NCBI GenBank assembly: GCA_001801025.1
Contig: MGWO01000013.1
Span: 202,476-266,475, forward strand
Origin: Gallionellales bacterium GWA2_54_124
GTDB lineage: Bacteria > Pseudomonadota > Gammaproteobacteria > Burkholderiales > Gallionellaceae
Reading direction: 5' to 3'
Length of the DNA stretch: 64,000 nucleotides
Positions within the stretch are counted from its first letter, which is position 1. Each line of letters starts with the position of its first letter. The notes under the pieces are model-generated. The model was not told the origin of the DNA. It saw only the letters and a program-made list of their open reading frames with translations, and did not search any database. Positions 1-11,350 of this stretch are shown in pieces. The translations under genes were made by a program, and so were the position numbers.

Positions 1-40
1 CACCCAAAGCCGCCGGCAGTGCAAACCGAATACACCCTGT

Positions 41-1201
41 TTAATCAGCCTGTTTACGCAAAAACGATGGAATGTCATAAGTTTCTACACCATTTTTCTC
101 CATCGCCTCAACGGCTGCACGACGCCCACTGCGAAATGCGGTAGGTGTTTCAAGTTCAGCATAGTTCACATTAGAGACTGGCATGTCGTGCGTACCCGTA
201 CGTTTGCTCTCTTGCTCAACGTACACCAATTCAGGCTTGGACTTGCGTCCGCCCAATCCCGTCGCAACCACAGTTACGCGCAGATCATCGCCCATTGATT
301 CGTCGAACACAGAACCTAAAATCACAGTCGCTTCTTCTGCAGCAAATTGCACGCACGCCATGACTTCATCCATTTCTCTGAGTTTCAATGAACTGGTCGA
401 CGTGATATTAACCAGCACACCGCGTGCGCCGGTCAGATCCATATCTTCGAGCAACGGACTCGCGATAGCGCGCTCCGCGGCGACTCTCGCACGGTCAGGA
501 CCGGATGCAACAGCCGAACCCATCATCGCCATGCCGTTTTCCGACATCACGGTGCATACGTCAGCGAAGTCGACATTGATCAAGCCCGGTGCATTGATCA
601 CCTCGGCGATACCGGCCACCGCGCCTTGCAATACGCCGTTCGCTGCCTTAAAAGCTTCCGGCACCGTCACATCATTACCCAGCACTTCCATCAATTTGGA
701 GTTAGGCACGATAATCAGCGAATCGACATGTTCCTGCAGCGCTTTGATCCCATCGGCTGCGAATCGCATACGATTACCTTCATAAGCGAACGGCTTGGTC
801 ACCACTGCCACAGTCAGAATATTCATCTCGCGGGCAATTTGTGCAACGATCGGTGCTGCGCCTGTACCCGTTCCGCCGCCCATACCGGCTGTGATAAACA
901 CCATGTTAGCACCGCTGATCATAGACTTAATACGCTCACGATCCTCTTCAGCTGCCGCTTTACCGACAGATGGCTTAGCACCGGCTCCCAGCCCCTTGGT
1001 AATCGCAGCGCCGATTTGCAGCTGCGTCGGTGCTCGACTGCGATTCAAAGCCTGTGCATCGGTGTTGATGGCGATGAATTCAACACCCTGTACGCCTTGT
1101 TCAATCATATGATCGACCGCATTACCACCGCACCCGCCTACACCGATTACCTTGATTACTGCATCCTGAGATTCCGCTTCCATGATTTCAAACATCGCCA
1201 T
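41..1201 (-). CDS. ftsZ: Cell division protein FtsZ
   Basis: 386 aa ORF; tubulin-like GGGTGTGAAP motif (MVFITAGMGGGTGTGAAPIVAQ); dcw context. Confidence 0.98.
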   Translation of the reverse strand: MAMFEIMEAESQDAVIKVIGVGGCGGNAVDHMIEQGVQGVEFIAINTDAQALNRSRAPTQLQIGAAITKGLGAGAKPSVGKAAAEEDRERIKSMISGANMVFITAGMGGGTGTGAAPIVAQIAREMNILTVAVVTKPFAYEGNRMRFAADGIKALQEHVDSLIIVPNSKLMEVLGNDVTVPEAFKAANGVLQGAVAGIAEVINAPGLINVDFADVCTVMSENGMAMMGSAVASGPDRARVAAERAIASPLLEDMDLTGARGVLVNITSTSSLKLREMDEVMACVQFAAEEATVILGSVFDESMGDDLRVTVVATGLGGRKSKPELVYVEQESKRTGTHDMPVSNVNYAELETPTAFRSGRRAAVEAMEKNGVETYDIPSFLRKQAD

Positions 1202-1268
1202 CTCCCTTAAATGAATACAAAAATTTACCGGTCAAAATCTGACCACCTCAATACAAAAACCTAATTTG

Positions 1269-2492
1269 TTAAAACCACGACTTCATTTTTGCGAATACAT
1301 CACCAAATGAATTGCCCTGCATTCGTGTCGCTTCATTATTTTTATGGTACTCAAGCCCGTACAGCAGCAATCCCACGCCTGTCGCCATACGCGGCGTTTT
1401 CACGACATCCAGCAACCCCCCTACGTACTTTGGAATACCCAGTCTGACCGGCAAATGGAATATTTCTTCGCCCAGCTCAACCATACCTTGCATGGCACTG
1501 CTACCGCCGGTAATCACAATCCCTGATGACAATAAGTCGTCAAACCCGCTGCGGCGCAACTCCGCCTGCACCAGCGAATACAGTTCCTCGACGCGCGGCT
1601 CAATCACTTCAGCCAGTGTTTGCCGCGACAACATGCGAGGGCCGCGATCGCCTACGCCTGGCACTTCGATCGTACCGTCGTCCGCCAGCTGGCGAAGCGC
1701 ACAGCCGTGACGGATCTTGATGTCTTCGGCATCCTGAGTCGGTGTGCGCAACGCCATCGCGATATCGTTAGTGATCTGATCGCCGGCAATTGGAATCACT
1801 GCGGTGTGACGTATCGAACCGCCGGTAAATACGGCGATATCGGTTGTGCCGCCGCCGATATCGACCAGACACACACCCAAATCCATCTCATCGTCTGCCA
1901 GAACCGCGCGACTCGATGCCAGCGGCTGCAGGATCAGCTCATTGACCTCCAGCCCGCAACGGTGAATGCACTTCATGATATTTTGCACGGCCGCAACAGC
2001 CCCCGTAACAATATGCACCTCAACATCAAGCCGCATCCCGCTCATGCCCAACGGCTTTTTAATACCATCCTGCCCGTCTATGCTGAAAGCCTGTTCCAGC
2101 ACATGCAGTTTCTGCTGATCGGCCGGCATGCTGATGGAGCTGGCGGTTTCCAGCACACGGTCAACATCCGCCTGCGTGACTTCCTTTTCCTTGATCTTCA
2201 CCATACCGCTGGAATTCACACTGCGAATGTGACTGCCTGCTATACCGGTGTGCACCTCGGTGATTTTGCAATCCGCCATCAGTTCAGCTTCTTCGAGCGC
2301 GCGCTGGATTGCACCTACCGTCGCCTCAATGTTGACCACCATGCCCTTTTTCAGGCCCGATGATTCGTGCATGCCCATACCGATCACTTCCAGTGCCCCG
2401 TCAGGTTTGACTTCACCGACAATAGCCACAATCTTGGACGTGCCGATATCTAGGCCAACTACCAGATTTTTCGCTTCCTTATTTCTGCTCAT
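1269..2492 (-). CDS. ftsA: Cell division protein FtsA
   Basis: Actin-like fold motifs (VVGLDIGTSKIVAIVGE, LVDIGGGTTDIAVF); upstream of ftsZ; start chosen at MSRNKEAKN (ORF opens at 2519). Confidence 0.96.
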   Translation of the reverse strand: MSRNKEAKNLVVGLDIGTSKIVAIVGEVKPDGALEVIGMGMHESSGLKKGMVVNIEATVGAIQRALEEAELMADCKITEVHTGIAGSHIRSVNSSGMVKIKEKEVTQADVDRVLETASSISMPADQQKLHVLEQAFSIDGQDGIKKPLGMSGMRLDVEVHIVTGAVAAVQNIMKCIHRCGLEVNELILQPLASSRAVLADDEMDLGVCLVDIGGGTTDIAVFTGGSIRHTAVIPIAGDQITNDIAMALRTPTQDAEDIKIRHGCALRQLADDGTIEVPGVGDRGPRMLSRQTLAEVIEPRVEELYSLVQAELRRSGFDDLLSSGIVITGGSSAMQGMVELGEEIFHLPVRLGIPKYVGGLLDVVKTPRMATGVGLLLYGLEYHKNNEATRMQGNSFGDVFAKMKSWF

Positions 2493-2530
2493 CGCACGCT
2501 CTCCACTGCCGTTTTCCAAAATATTCGAAT

Positions 2531-3247
2531 CTATGCATTGCCTTGCCGCCTTCTAACCGCGTAACCGTTTCGGTAGCGCATATCAACCACCTGAATTTCA
2601 CGCTCGGCATCCCCCTGCGGCGCCAACCCGTAAGGATAGACCGCGATAAAGCGTGCCAGTCGCTGACTGAGCGCCTCACGCCCCAGCTCGACCACCATGT
2701 CGTTGCTCAATCGCAACTGCCATGCGTGGCGCGGCGACAGCGACAGTTGCTTCACCTGCAAATTCAAGGCCGCCAGTTGTGCGCCAAACTTCGCATATTG
2801 CTGCGCCACCTCGGCTGAAGTGCCTTCATATCCTGTAAATCTTGGCAACACCTGCATCGTCTCGGCTGTAAACACCTCGCCCTGCCTGTTCACCAAAGCC
2901 ACATCATTCCAACGTGCTAAAGCCTGATGTTCTTCAAACTGTACAACCAGCCCGTTCGGAAATTCACGGCGCACGCTGACATTACGTACCCAGGACAATT
3001 TCTCCAGTGAGCGCCGGAGTGTGTCGATATCCACGGTCAAAAAATTTCCCTGCACCACCTGCCTGACAACCGCCCTCACCTCATCGCTCATTACCCGCTC
3101 CGGCGCATTCGCCAGCCGGACACTCTTGATAGGCAGCAGCTTCGGCATATGAACTACGTAGTGAGCCCCGCCGTACAACACGACAACGATGCTGCAAAAA
3201 AACAGCATGCTGGCCATGCCGCGCAGCAGAGGCGCGTTATCCCACAT
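2531..3247 (-). CDS. ftsQ: Cell division protein FtsQ (POTRA domain)
   Basis: Single N-terminal TM plus POTRA-like region ([37 protein letters not shown]); dcw position. Confidence 0.93.
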   Translation of the reverse strand: MWDNAPLLRGMASMLFFCSIVVVLYGGAHYVVHMPKLLPIKSVRLANAPERVMSDEVRAVVRQVVQGNFLTVDIDTLRRSLEKLSWVRNVSVRREFPNGLVVQFEEHQALARWNDVALVNRQGEVFTAETMQVLPRFTGYEGTSAEVAQQYAKFGAQLAALNLQVKQLSLSPRHAWQLRLSNDMVVELGREALSQRLARFIAVYPYGLAPQGDAEREIQVVDMRYRNGYAVRRRQGNA

Positions 3248-5186
3248 GCGCCATTCCTAATACGCGCAACACCAGCTCATCAAAACTGATTCCCGCCTGA
3301 CGAGCGGCCATCGGCACCAGACTGTGGTCTGTCATCCCCGGCGAGGTATTAGCTTCCAGTACGTAAGGCTGGCCCTCTTCGCTCATCAGAAAATCCACGC
3401 GCCCCCAACCTTGTCCGCCAATCAGGGCAAATGCGGCCTTGGCCAGCCCCTGCATCTTTGCTTCACTCGCTGCATCCAGTCCGCTCGGACAGCGATAACA
3501 GGTATCGTCGCGCAGGTATTTAGCTTCAAAGTCATAAAATTCGTTGGCAGGCTCAATTTTGATCACCGGCAGCACCTGATCACCCAGAATTGCCACGGTA
3601 TATTCGCCGCCACCGATGAAGCGTTCCGCGATGACCAGAGGATCGTGACGGGCTGCCTCACGATAAGCCGCCTGCAACTCACCCGCGGCCTTCACCTTGC
3701 TGATCCCAACACTTGAACCTTCGTTGGCCGGTTTCACGAACAGCGGCAAACCCAGTTTCCCTATGACTTCCTGCGGCGAGCTGTGCTCACCTAGCATCAT
3801 AAAATCAGGTACCGGCAATCCACCCGCCTGCCAAACTAGCTTGCTGCGCCATTTGTCCATTCCCAGCGAAGACGCCATCACGCCGCTCCCCGTGTAAGGA
3901 ATACCCATCAATTCCAGTGCGCCCTGCACCGTACCATCCTCACCGAATCTACCGTGCAGCGCGATAAATACGCGATCGAATCCCTGATCTTGCAACTCAT
4001 GCAAATTTTGCTTAGCGGGGTCAAACGCATGTGCATCCACTCCGCTGCGCAGCAATGAAGCTAATACCGCAGCACCGCTCTTGAGTGACACTTCCCGCTC
4101 GGCTGAACGCCCGCCGAACAGCACGGCAACCTTGCCGAAAGCAGCAGGATTAAGGATAGAGGATTGAGGATTCAGCGTTTTAAAATCAGTCTTACTGTTA
4201 GCCATCTTTACGCTCGCCTCTCCGATGATTTTCACTTCAGGATGTAAATCCACCCCTGTTTGCGTCATGACCGTCTGCCTTACCTGACAAATCAGGGTTT
4301 CGATATCATCGGCCGTTGCGCTATTCACATTGACAATAAAATTGGCATGTTTTTCAGACACCTGTGCACCGCCAATTTTTTTACCCTTCAAGCCGCACTG
4401 TTCTATCAGACGCGCCGCGTAATCATTTGGCGGATTGCGAAAGACCGACCCGGCATTGGGCAGATTCAGCGGCTGACTGTTGATGCGTTTAGCCAGTAAA
4501 TCCTTAATAGTTTGGCGTGCGATCTGCCCGTCGCCCGGCGAAAAGGACAACCAGGCGCCGACGAGAAATTCTTCCGGGGAATGGGGAGTGGGGAGTGGGG
4601 AGTCACGGCTTTCCCACTTTCCACTTGCCACTTGCCACTGACTGCGCAATGCCACACTCCGATAGCCTATTTCGTATTCCTGCGGCGTTCTCACCTTCAA
4701 CTCGCCGCTGCGCGTTACCACCTGTACGCGCGTAACGTGCTGCCAGATTTCACTGCCATAGCAACCGGCATTCATCGCCAGCATGCCGCCCAGCGTCCCC
4801 GGTATCCCGGCGCAAAATTCCGCGCCGGCTAAATCATTGTTGGCGGCAAAGCGCGCAAGCTTCGCGCCCGGCACACCCGCCTGCACGTAGATCAGTCCGT
4901 CCTGCCGCATCGCAAGTTCTGTGAGTGCACCGTGCATCAACAGTACCGTGCCGCGCACACCGCCATCCCTCACCAGCAAATTACTGCCAAGACCCACCGC
5001 AACCAGTGGCTCGTCCAGTGGACGGCTGCACAAGTACACCCGTAAATCATCCATATCTGCAGGTTGATACACGCGATCCGCCGCACCACCCGCACGCCAG
5101 CTGGTATGACGGCGCATGGACTGATCAAGGCTCAGCTTGCCTCTCAGTACCGCTGCGATAAATTGTCCCGGCTCGCTCATATTCAT
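3237..5186 (-). CDS. murB-ddl: Uninterrupted MurB (UDP-N-acetylenolpyruvoylglucosamine reductase) - Ddl (D-alanine:D-alanine ligase) ORF
   Basis: 649 aa ORF; N-terminal MurB motifs ([13 protein letters not shown]-like [32 protein letters not shown]), C-terminal Ddl motifs ([38 protein letters not shown]); no stop between them. Confidence 0.93.
   Translation of the reverse strand: MNMSEPGQFIAAVLRGKLSLDQSMRRHTSWRAGGAADRVYQPADMDDLRVYLCSRPLDEPLVAVGLGSNLLVRDGGVRGTVLLMHGALTELAMRQDGLIYVQAGVPGAKLARFAANNDLAGAEFCAGIPGTLGGMLAMNAGCYGSEIWQHVTRVQVVTRSGELKVRTPQEYEIGYRSVALRSQWQVASGKWESRDSPLPTPHSPEEFLVGAWLSFSPGDGQIARQTIKDLLAKRINSQPLNLPNAGSVFRNPPNDYAARLIEQCGLKGKKIGGAQVSEKHANFIVNVNSATADDIETLICQVRQTVMTQTGVDLHPEVKIIGEASVKMANSKTDFKTLNPQSSILNPAAFGKVAVLFGGRSAEREVSLKSGAAVLASLLRSGVDAHAFDPAKQNLHELQDQGFDRVFIALHGRFGEDGTVQGALELMGIPYTGSGVMASSLGMDKWRSKLVWQAGGLPVPDFMMLGEHSSPQEVIGKLGLPLFVKPANEGSSVGISKVKAAGELQAAYREAARHDPLVIAERFIGGGEYTVAILGDQVLPVIKIEPANEFYDFEAKYLRDDTCYRCPSGLDAASEAKMQGLAKAAFALIGGQGWGRVDFLMSEEGQPYVLEANTSPGMTDHSLVPMAARQAGISFDELVLRVLGMAHVG
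4146..4173. repeat. Heptamer tandem array, GGATT family (4 units)
   Basis: AGGATTA AGGATAG AGGATTG AGGATTC; encodes [10 protein letters not shown] in the MurB-Ddl linker. Confidence 0.95.
4576..4641. repeat. Two facing heptamer arrays inside murB (4+4 units)
   Basis: GGGGAAT (GGGGAGT)x3 - CACGGCTTTC - CCACTTT CCACTTG CCACTTG CCACTGA. Confidence 0.95.
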
Positions 5187-6583
5187 GTCTTTGCCATCTG
5201 TTTGACCGTCCCCGGCACATTGCCGATCGAACCTGCCCCCATCGTGACCACGACATCGCCGTCACGCGCCCATTGCATAATCGACTGCGGCATATCGGCA
5301 ATATGTTCGACAAAAATTGCCTCCGACTGCCCCGCCAGTCGTAAGGCGTGCATCATGGCGCGCCCATCTGCTGCAACCAGTCGTGCCTCGCCTGCGGCGT
5401 ACACTTCAGCGAGCAGCAAGGCATCTACACCGCACAGAATTTTCACAAAATCTTCGAACAGATCGCGTGTGCGCGTATAGCGGTGCGGCTGAAAGGCCAG
5501 CACCAGGCGGCGTCCGGGAAATGCGCCGCGCACGGCCGCCAAGGTGGCTGCCATTTCCACCGGGTGATGCCCGTAATCGTCGATCAGCGTGAAACTGCCG
5601 CCATCGGTCAGCGTAATCTCGCCATAACGCTGAAAACGTCTGCCGACGCCTTCGAATTCATCTAAGGCCGCAATAATAGCGTCGTCTGCTGCGCCGACTT
5701 CCAGTGCGATGGCGATAGCCGCCAGCGCATTCAATACGTTATGACGTCCCGGCAGATTGAGCGTGATTTCCAGATCACGGGGCGTGCCGTTCTGCCTGCA
5801 TTGCGCGGTAAAGCACATCTTGCCGCCCTGATGCCGTACATTGATGGCACGGATCTGTGCTTCTTCAGAAAATCCGTAGGTTGTCACAGGCTTCGTCACG
5901 CGCGGCAGAATCTCGCGAATATTCGCGTCATCCACGCACACCATTGCCCGCCCGTAAAACGGTAAGTGTTCAATAAAATCAATAAAAGCCTGCTTTAATT
6001 TTGCAAAATCGTGGCCGTACGTTTCCATATGGTCTTCATCGATATTTGTCACAACGGCCAGTATCGGCTGCAGATACAGGAAGGAGGCATCAGACTCATC
6101 CGCTTCAACGACGATAAATTCTCCGGTGCCCAGCTTCGCGTTCGTGCCGCTGCTGTTGAGCTTGCCACCGATCACGAAGGTCGGATCAAAACCGCCGCGC
6201 GCCAGCACACTGGCGGTCAGCGAGGTGGTGGTAGTCTTGCCGTGCGTACCCGCCACGGCAATTCCCTGACGCAGACGCATCAATTCCGCCAGCATCATCG
6301 CGCGCGGCACAACGGGGATATGCCTCGCTCGGGCGGCGACCACCTCAGGATTGTCCTGACTCACGGCGGTTGAGACCACCACCACATCGGCGCTGGTCAA
6401 ATTCACCTCGCTGTGTCCGATTGCAACGGAAACCCCTAACTCTCGCAGACGGTTTGTTGCCGCATTTTCTGCCAGATCGGATCCGCTTACGCTAAAACCC
6501 AGATTGAACAGCACTTCTGCAATACCGTTCATACCGGAGCCGCCGATACCCACAAAATGAATTTGTTTGATCTTGTGTCTCAT
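5183..6583 (-). CDS. murC: UDP-N-acetylmuramate--L-alanine ligase
   Basis: [29 protein letters not shown] motifs; start at MRHKIKQ (ORF opens at 6601). Confidence 0.97.
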   Translation of the reverse strand: MRHKIKQIHFVGIGGSGMNGIAEVLFNLGFSVSGSDLAENAATNRLRELGVSVAIGHSEVNLTSADVVVVSTAVSQDNPEVVAARARHIPVVPRAMMLAELMRLRQGIAVAGTHGKTTTTSLTASVLARGGFDPTFVIGGKLNSSGTNAKLGTGEFIVVEADESDASFLYLQPILAVVTNIDEDHMETYGHDFAKLKQAFIDFIEHLPFYGRAMVCVDDANIREILPRVTKPVTTYGFSEEAQIRAINVRHQGGKMCFTAQCRQNGTPRDLEITLNLPGRHNVLNALAAIAIALEVGAADDAIIAALDEFEGVGRRFQRYGEITLTDGGSFTLIDDYGHHPVEMAATLAAVRGAFPGRRLVLAFQPHRYTRTRDLFEDFVKILCGVDALLLAEVYAAGEARLVAADGRAMMHALRLAGQSEAIFVEHIADMPQSIMQWARDGDVVVTMGAGSIGNVPGTVKQMAKT

Positions 6584-7638
6584 TGTGCTAACTCCTTGCA
6601 TATGTTTGCCACATCCCCTGCCGCGTCCGTCTTAGCCAGACTGCGTGCCTGCTGCGCCATCGTCAGCAACTTTTCACGGCTGAGTTCCATCAACTGTTTT
6701 GCCAATTTCGCCGCATCAAGTTCAGTCTGAGGCAGCAAAATGGCCGCACCCTGTTCGCTCAAAAACCGCGCGTTGTGTGTCTGATGATCATCAACCGCAA
6801 ACGGAAATGGCACCAAAATACTGGCCACACCGGCGGCCGCGAGCTCTGCCACCGTAAGCGCACCCGAGCGGCAAATCACAAGATCCGCCCGTGCATAAGC
6901 GGCTGCCATATCGCCAATGAAGGACAGCACATCGGCCTCAACACCCGCGTTTTCGTATAATTTTGTCACTGCACCGTGGTGCTGCTTGCCGGTTTGGTGC
7001 ACGACATTCGGTCGCACGTCCACATCCAACAGCGCCAGTGCAGCTGGCATCGCCTCATTTAGTGCGCGCGCACCCAGACTGCCGCCGACGACCAGTACAT
7101 TCAAACGACCTGTGCGTGCGGCATATCTGTCGGCAGGCGCTTGTATTTCGGCAATGACACTGCGCACCGGATTGCCGCACCACTGTGCTTTCGGCAAAAC
7201 ATCGGGAAAGCCTGTCATCACCCGTGTCGCAAAACGCGCCAGTACCTTGTTGCTCAATCCTGCGACCGAATTTTGCTCATGTATCACTAGCGGCCGATGC
7301 AGTATCGCTGCCATCAGTCCACCCGGAAACGTGATATAGCCGCCCATACCTAACACGACATCCGGCCGGTGGCGGAAAATTGCGACCGCGCTTTGCCCGA
7401 GTGCAATGATCAAATTGACCGGTAGCATCAACTTTCGCAACAAGCCGTTACCGCGCAAGCCGGAAAATCTGACCAGCGCCATCGGATAGCCGTGTTTTGG
7501 CACCAGATCCGCTTCCATACTGTTCGGTGCGCCCAGCCAGGTCACCTGCCAGCCTTGTTCGCGCAGCAGATCGGCCACCGCGAGTGCCGGAAAGATATGC
7601 CCGCCCGTGCCGCCTGCCATGATCAGTATTGAACGGTT
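6580..7638 (-). CDS. murG: UDP-GlcNAc:undecaprenyl-PP-MurNAc-pentapeptide transferase MurG
   Basis: [43 protein letters not shown]; start at MNRSILIM (ORF opens at 7668). Confidence 0.97.
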   Translation of the reverse strand, partial: NRSILIMAGGTGGHIFPALAVADLLREQGWQVTWLGAPNSMEADLVPKHGYPMALVRFSGLRGNGLLRKLMLPVNLIIALGQSAVAIFRHRPDVVLGMGGYITFPGGLMAAILHRPLVIHEQNSVAGLSNKVLARFATRVMTGFPDVLPKAQWCGNPVRSVIAEIQAPADRYAARTGRLNVLVVGGSLGARALNEAMPAALALLDVDVRPNVVHQTGKQHHGAVTKLYENAGVEADVLSFIGDMAAAYARADLVICRSGALTVAELAAAGVASILVPFPFAVDDHQTHNARFLSEQGAAILLPQTELDAAKLAKQLMELSREKLLTMAQQARSLAKTDAAGDVANICKELAQ

Positions 7639-7695
7639 CATAAATAGTAACCCGCTGAATGACCACAATCAGGCTCAACACAACAAGGTTTTACC

Positions 7696-7723
7696 TGAAT
7701 CATGAATCCTGAATCCTCGATCC
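7696..7723. repeat. Heptamer tandem array, TGAATCC family (4 units), murG-ftsW gap
   Basis: TGAATCA TGAATCC TGAATCC TCGATCC. Confidence 0.92.
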
Positions 7724-7729
7724 TGATCT

Positions 7730-8893
7730 TCATGCTGGCATCCCTCGTGCAATACGACGGTTTTCATAGTCGACGCGGAGCAATACGGCGGCGGCGATAC
7801 AATTGACCACCACGCCACTGCCACCGAAGCTCAAAAAGGGCAGTGTCAGTCCTTTGGTAGGCAACACGCCCATATTCACACCGATGTTGATCGTTGCCTG
7901 CACGCCGACCCACACCCCTATCCCTTGAGCGACCAGCGCCGAGTAATTCCGTTCCAAAAATGCGGCATGCCGTCCGATCTGCAATGCGCGTATCACGACC
8001 AGCGCGAACAAGCCAATCACACAGACCACGCCCACCAAACCCAATTCTTCTGCGATCACTGCCATCAGAAAATCGGTATGCGCTTCGGGCAGATAAAATA
8101 ATTTTTCAACGCTGCCACCCAGCCCTACGCCAAAACGCTCACCTCGCCCGAAAGCGATCAGCGCATGACTTAATTGATAGCCTTTGCCGTATGGATCAGC
8201 CCAGGGGTCCATGAATCCGATCACGCGTTGTAAACGGTAAGGCGACGATAAAATCAGCGCGGCGAAGGCCATCGGCAGCATAAACACCAGCAGGCCAAAT
8301 ACTTTTAAGTTAAATCCACCCAGCCAGAGCGTGCAAATAGAGATGGCCAGCACCACCACAAACGCGCCCATATCGGGTTCGAGCAGCAGCAGCCCACCGA
8401 CGACCGCCATCACGCCAAACATAGGCAGAAAGGTTTTGATAATCGAATTGCTCTCTCGCCCTTTGCGCACGGTGTAATCGGCGGCATACATCACGGCAAA
8501 CAACTTCATCAATTCTGAGGGCTGAAGGTTAATCACAAACAGCGACAACCAGCGTCGGCTGCCATTGACTTCGCGCCCGACATGGGGAATCAGCACCAGC
8601 ACCAGCAGGGCGGCACCCGCCACAAAGAGATAGGGCGAGTAGTTTTGCCATGTCTGCACTGGCACTTGAAAGGCCAGCGCGCCGGCAACCAATCCCACCG
8701 CGATGAACATGCTGTGCCGCATCAAATAATAGCTCGCTTGATGACCGGTAAATTTGCTACCTTCGGCCGTTGCGATTGAGGAGGAATACACCATCACCAA
8801 GCCCACCGACAGCAGCGCGATGAACACCCAGATCAGCAGCATATCGAACTGCACCTGAGGCGGCCTTGTGTGTGTTTTGACTAATGAGGCCAT
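7730..8893 (-). CDS. ftsW: Lipid II flippase/glycosyltransferase FtsW
   Basis: SEDS family polytopic protein; [51 protein letters not shown]. Confidence 0.97.
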   Translation of the reverse strand: MASLVKTHTRPPQVQFDMLLIWVFIALLSVGLVMVYSSSIATAEGSKFTGHQASYYLMRHSMFIAVGLVAGALAFQVPVQTWQNYSPYLFVAGAALLVLVLIPHVGREVNGSRRWLSLFVINLQPSELMKLFAVMYAADYTVRKGRESNSIIKTFLPMFGVMAVVGGLLLLEPDMGAFVVVLAISICTLWLGGFNLKVFGLLVFMLPMAFAALILSSPYRLQRVIGFMDPWADPYGKGYQLSHALIAFGRGERFGVGLGGSVEKLFYLPEAHTDFLMAVIAEELGLVGVVCVIGLFALVVIRALQIGRHAAFLERNYSALVAQGIGVWVGVQATINIGVNMGVLPTKGLTLPFLSFGGSGVVVNCIAAAVLLRVDYENRRIARGMPA

Positions 8894-10266
8894 GCACCCT
8901 CCTCATTTAAGCGGTGCACTTCATCGATGAACACCTGTGCGCGGTGTCCATAGTTGCGGTACATATCGAAACTTGCACAGGCCGGCGACAGCAGGATCGC
9001 ATCCCCCGACTGCGCGATGCTCGCCGCTTGCCTGACTGCATCCTGCATATCCGCTGCATGCATCAGCGGTACATCGCACCCTACCAGCGCGGCGGCGATC
9101 AAAGGCGCATCGCGCCCGATCAGCACAACCGCGCGGGCGTGATGTGAGACGGCTGATTTTAGTGGTGAAAAATCCTGCTCCTTGCCCACGCCACCGGCGA
9201 TCAGCACCGCAGGGCAGCCCAAGCCTTCTAATGCGGCGACCGTCGCGCCCACGTTGGTGCCCTTGGAATCGTCATAAAACGTGATGTCATGCAGTACCGC
9301 GACCTTCTCAACACGATGCGGCAACCCCTTGAAACTGCGCAATGCGGCCAGCAAAACGGACATCGACATATCAATCGATCGGCACAGCGCGAGGGCTGCC
9401 AGCGCATTGGCAACATTGTGCAAACCTGCCAGTTGCATGTCTGACGCCTTGATGAGTCGCGAACTGCCCTGCACCAGCCAAATGTCATCACCGTCCCGCT
9501 CGATGCCGAAATCGCTTTCGCTCGCGGGTTTGTTCAATCCAAAACTGATGCATGCGACCGCCGTATGTTTCATCGCAATGCTGCGCGCATCGTCTCGGTT
9601 GAGCACCTGCAAGCGACAGCCGCCGAGTATCTGCTGCTTGGCCGCCGCGTACTCATCCATGCCGGCATAGCGATCCAGATGATCTTCGCTGACATTCAAC
9701 ACAGTCGCCGCATCAGCCATCAGGCTGCGGGTCGTTTCCAGCTGAAAGCTCGACAATTCCAGCACCCAAACCCCGGGTTGCTGATCACCGCGCTGCAACA
9801 CCACATCGAGCACTGCCGGCGAAATATTGCCGGCCGCCACCGCATCGAGTCCCGCCGCGCGACACAAATGCTCGACGAGAGTTGTGACCGTCGTTTTGCC
9901 GTTTGAGCCGGTGATGGCAATAATCTTAGCCCCGCCTTTTGCATCCTGCATCTGTTGTGCGAACAGTTCTATGTCGCCCACAACAGGGATGCCGCGTGCT
10001 GTGGCCCGTGCGATATGCGGTTCGGCCAGCGGGACGCCGGGACTGATGGCAATCAGGTCAATGCCGTCAAACAGGGCATCGGTAAAATCGCCGCAAAATA
10101 GCTGATCGCCAGGCACGAACCGGGCGACTTCATCCAAGCCCGGCGGCGCTTTGCGACTGTCTGCCACGCGCAGACGCGCGCCCTGGGCGCTTAACCAGCG
10201 CACCATCGATAATCCAGTCTCACCGAGACCTAATATCAGGACAAATTTGTCGCTCAGCGTTTTCAT
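8881..10266 (-). CDS. murD: UDP-N-acetylmuramoylalanine--D-glutamate ligase
   Basis: [35 protein letters not shown] motifs. Confidence 0.97.
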   Translation of the reverse strand: MKTLSDKFVLILGLGETGLSMVRWLSAQGARLRVADSRKAPPGLDEVARFVPGDQLFCGDFTDALFDGIDLIAISPGVPLAEPHIARATARGIPVVGDIELFAQQMQDAKGGAKIIAITGSNGKTTVTTLVEHLCRAAGLDAVAAGNISPAVLDVVLQRGDQQPGVWVLELSSFQLETTRSLMADAATVLNVSEDHLDRYAGMDEYAAAKQQILGGCRLQVLNRDDARSIAMKHTAVACISFGLNKPASESDFGIERDGDDIWLVQGSSRLIKASDMQLAGLHNVANALAALALCRSIDMSMSVLLAALRSFKGLPHRVEKVAVLHDITFYDDSKGTNVGATVAALEGLGCPAVLIAGGVGKEQDFSPLKSAVSHHARAVVLIGRDAPLIAAALVGCDVPLMHAADMQDAVRQAASIAQSGDAILLSPACASFDMYRNYGHRAQVFIDEVHRLNEEGAWPH

Positions 10267-11348
10267 CTTAGTTTTAACGTCGCCAGTCCCAGCAATACCA
10301 ACAGCATGGTGATAATCCAGAAGCGCACCACGACCTGCGTTTCCTTCCAGCCCTTTAGTTCATAGTGATGGTGCAGCGGCGCCATGCGAAATACGCGGCG
10401 ACCTGTCAGCTTGAAGGAGGCGACCTGAATTACGACCGACAGTGTTTCCACGACGAACACGCCCCCCATAATGAACAGCACCAATTCCTGACGTACAATG
10501 ACAGCCACCACGCCCAGCGCAGCACCTAAGGCCAGCGCACCGACATCGCCCATAAACACTTCCGCGGGGTAAGCGTTGAACCACAAAAATGCCAGCCCCG
10601 CCCCTGCGATACCGCCACAAAATACAGCCAGTTCTCCCGCGCCCGGGATATAGGGAATACCCAGATATTTAGCGAACACGGCATTGCCTGCGACATAGGA
10701 AAATAGTGCCAGCGCACTGGCCACCATCACCGTTGGCATGATCGCCAAGCCATCCAGACCGTCCGTGAGATTAACCGCGTTGCTGGTTCCGACAATCACA
10801 AAGTAGACGACTGCAATAAACGTGACGGCACTCAGCGGAAAGACAAAAAACTTCATGAATGGCACGATCAGTTCGGTCTGAGCCGGCAGCGTCGAGGTTT
10901 TCCACAGATAGACGGCGACCACCAGTGCGATCAAAGACTGCCAGATCATTTTCGCCTTCGCTGACAAGCCTTTTGGATTGCGATGCACGACTTTACGATA
11001 GTCGTCTATCCAGCCGATCACGCCGAAACCCAGCGTGGTGAGCAGCACTACCCAAACATAATGGTTGTGCAGATCCCCCCACAGCAGCGTGGTAATACCA
11101 ATCGAGGTGAGAATCAGCGCGCCGCCCATGGTCGGCGTACCCGCCTTGACCAGATGCGTCTGGGGCCCGTCGGTACGCACCGACTGGCCGATCTTGTAAG
11201 CGGTCAGCTTGCGGATCATCGCAGGGCCCACCATAAACGAGATACCCAGTGCGGTCATCGCCGCCAATACGGTACGCAGCGTAATGTAATTGAATACACT
11301 AAAAAAACGTATATCCTGAGCCAGCCATTGTGTGAGCGCTAATAACAT
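10263..11348 (-). CDS. mraY: Phospho-N-acetylmuramoyl-pentapeptide transferase
   Basis: [38 protein letters not shown] motifs. Confidence 0.98.
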   Translation of the reverse strand: MLLALTQWLAQDIRFFSVFNYITLRTVLAAMTALGISFMVGPAMIRKLTAYKIGQSVRTDGPQTHLVKAGTPTMGGALILTSIGITTLLWGDLHNHYVWVVLLTTLGFGVIGWIDDYRKVVHRNPKGLSAKAKMIWQSLIALVVAVYLWKTSTLPAQTELIVPFMKFFVFPLSAVTFIAVVYFVIVGTSNAVNLTDGLDGLAIMPTVMVASALALFSYVAGNAVFAKYLGIPYIPGAGELAVFCGGIAGAGLAFLWFNAYPAEVFMGDVGALALGAALGVVAVIVRQELVLFIMGGVFVVETLSVVIQVASFKLTGRRVFRMAPLHHHYELKGWKETQVVVRFWIITMLLVLLGLATLKLR

Positions 11349-11350
11349 TC

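Noticed and set aside
183-785. Plus-strand ORFs antisense to ftsZ (183-785, 626-1210, 795-1112)
   Set aside because: Fully overlap a strongly supported ftsZ on the opposite strand; composition is typical of mirror-frame ORFs.
1620-2363. 247 aa plus-strand ORF antisense to ftsA
   Set aside because: Shadow ORF; no recognisable motif and full overlap with ftsA.
4576-4641. Repeat clusters considered as CRISPR arrays
   Set aside because: Units are only 7 nt, directly tandem without unique spacers, and no cas genes occur in the window.
4466-4832. Small ORFs across the murB repeat (4466-4657, 4512-4832, 4517-4735) with SGEWGV/HSPLPTP-like peptides
   Set aside because: Peptides are alternative-frame translations of the heptamers inside murB.
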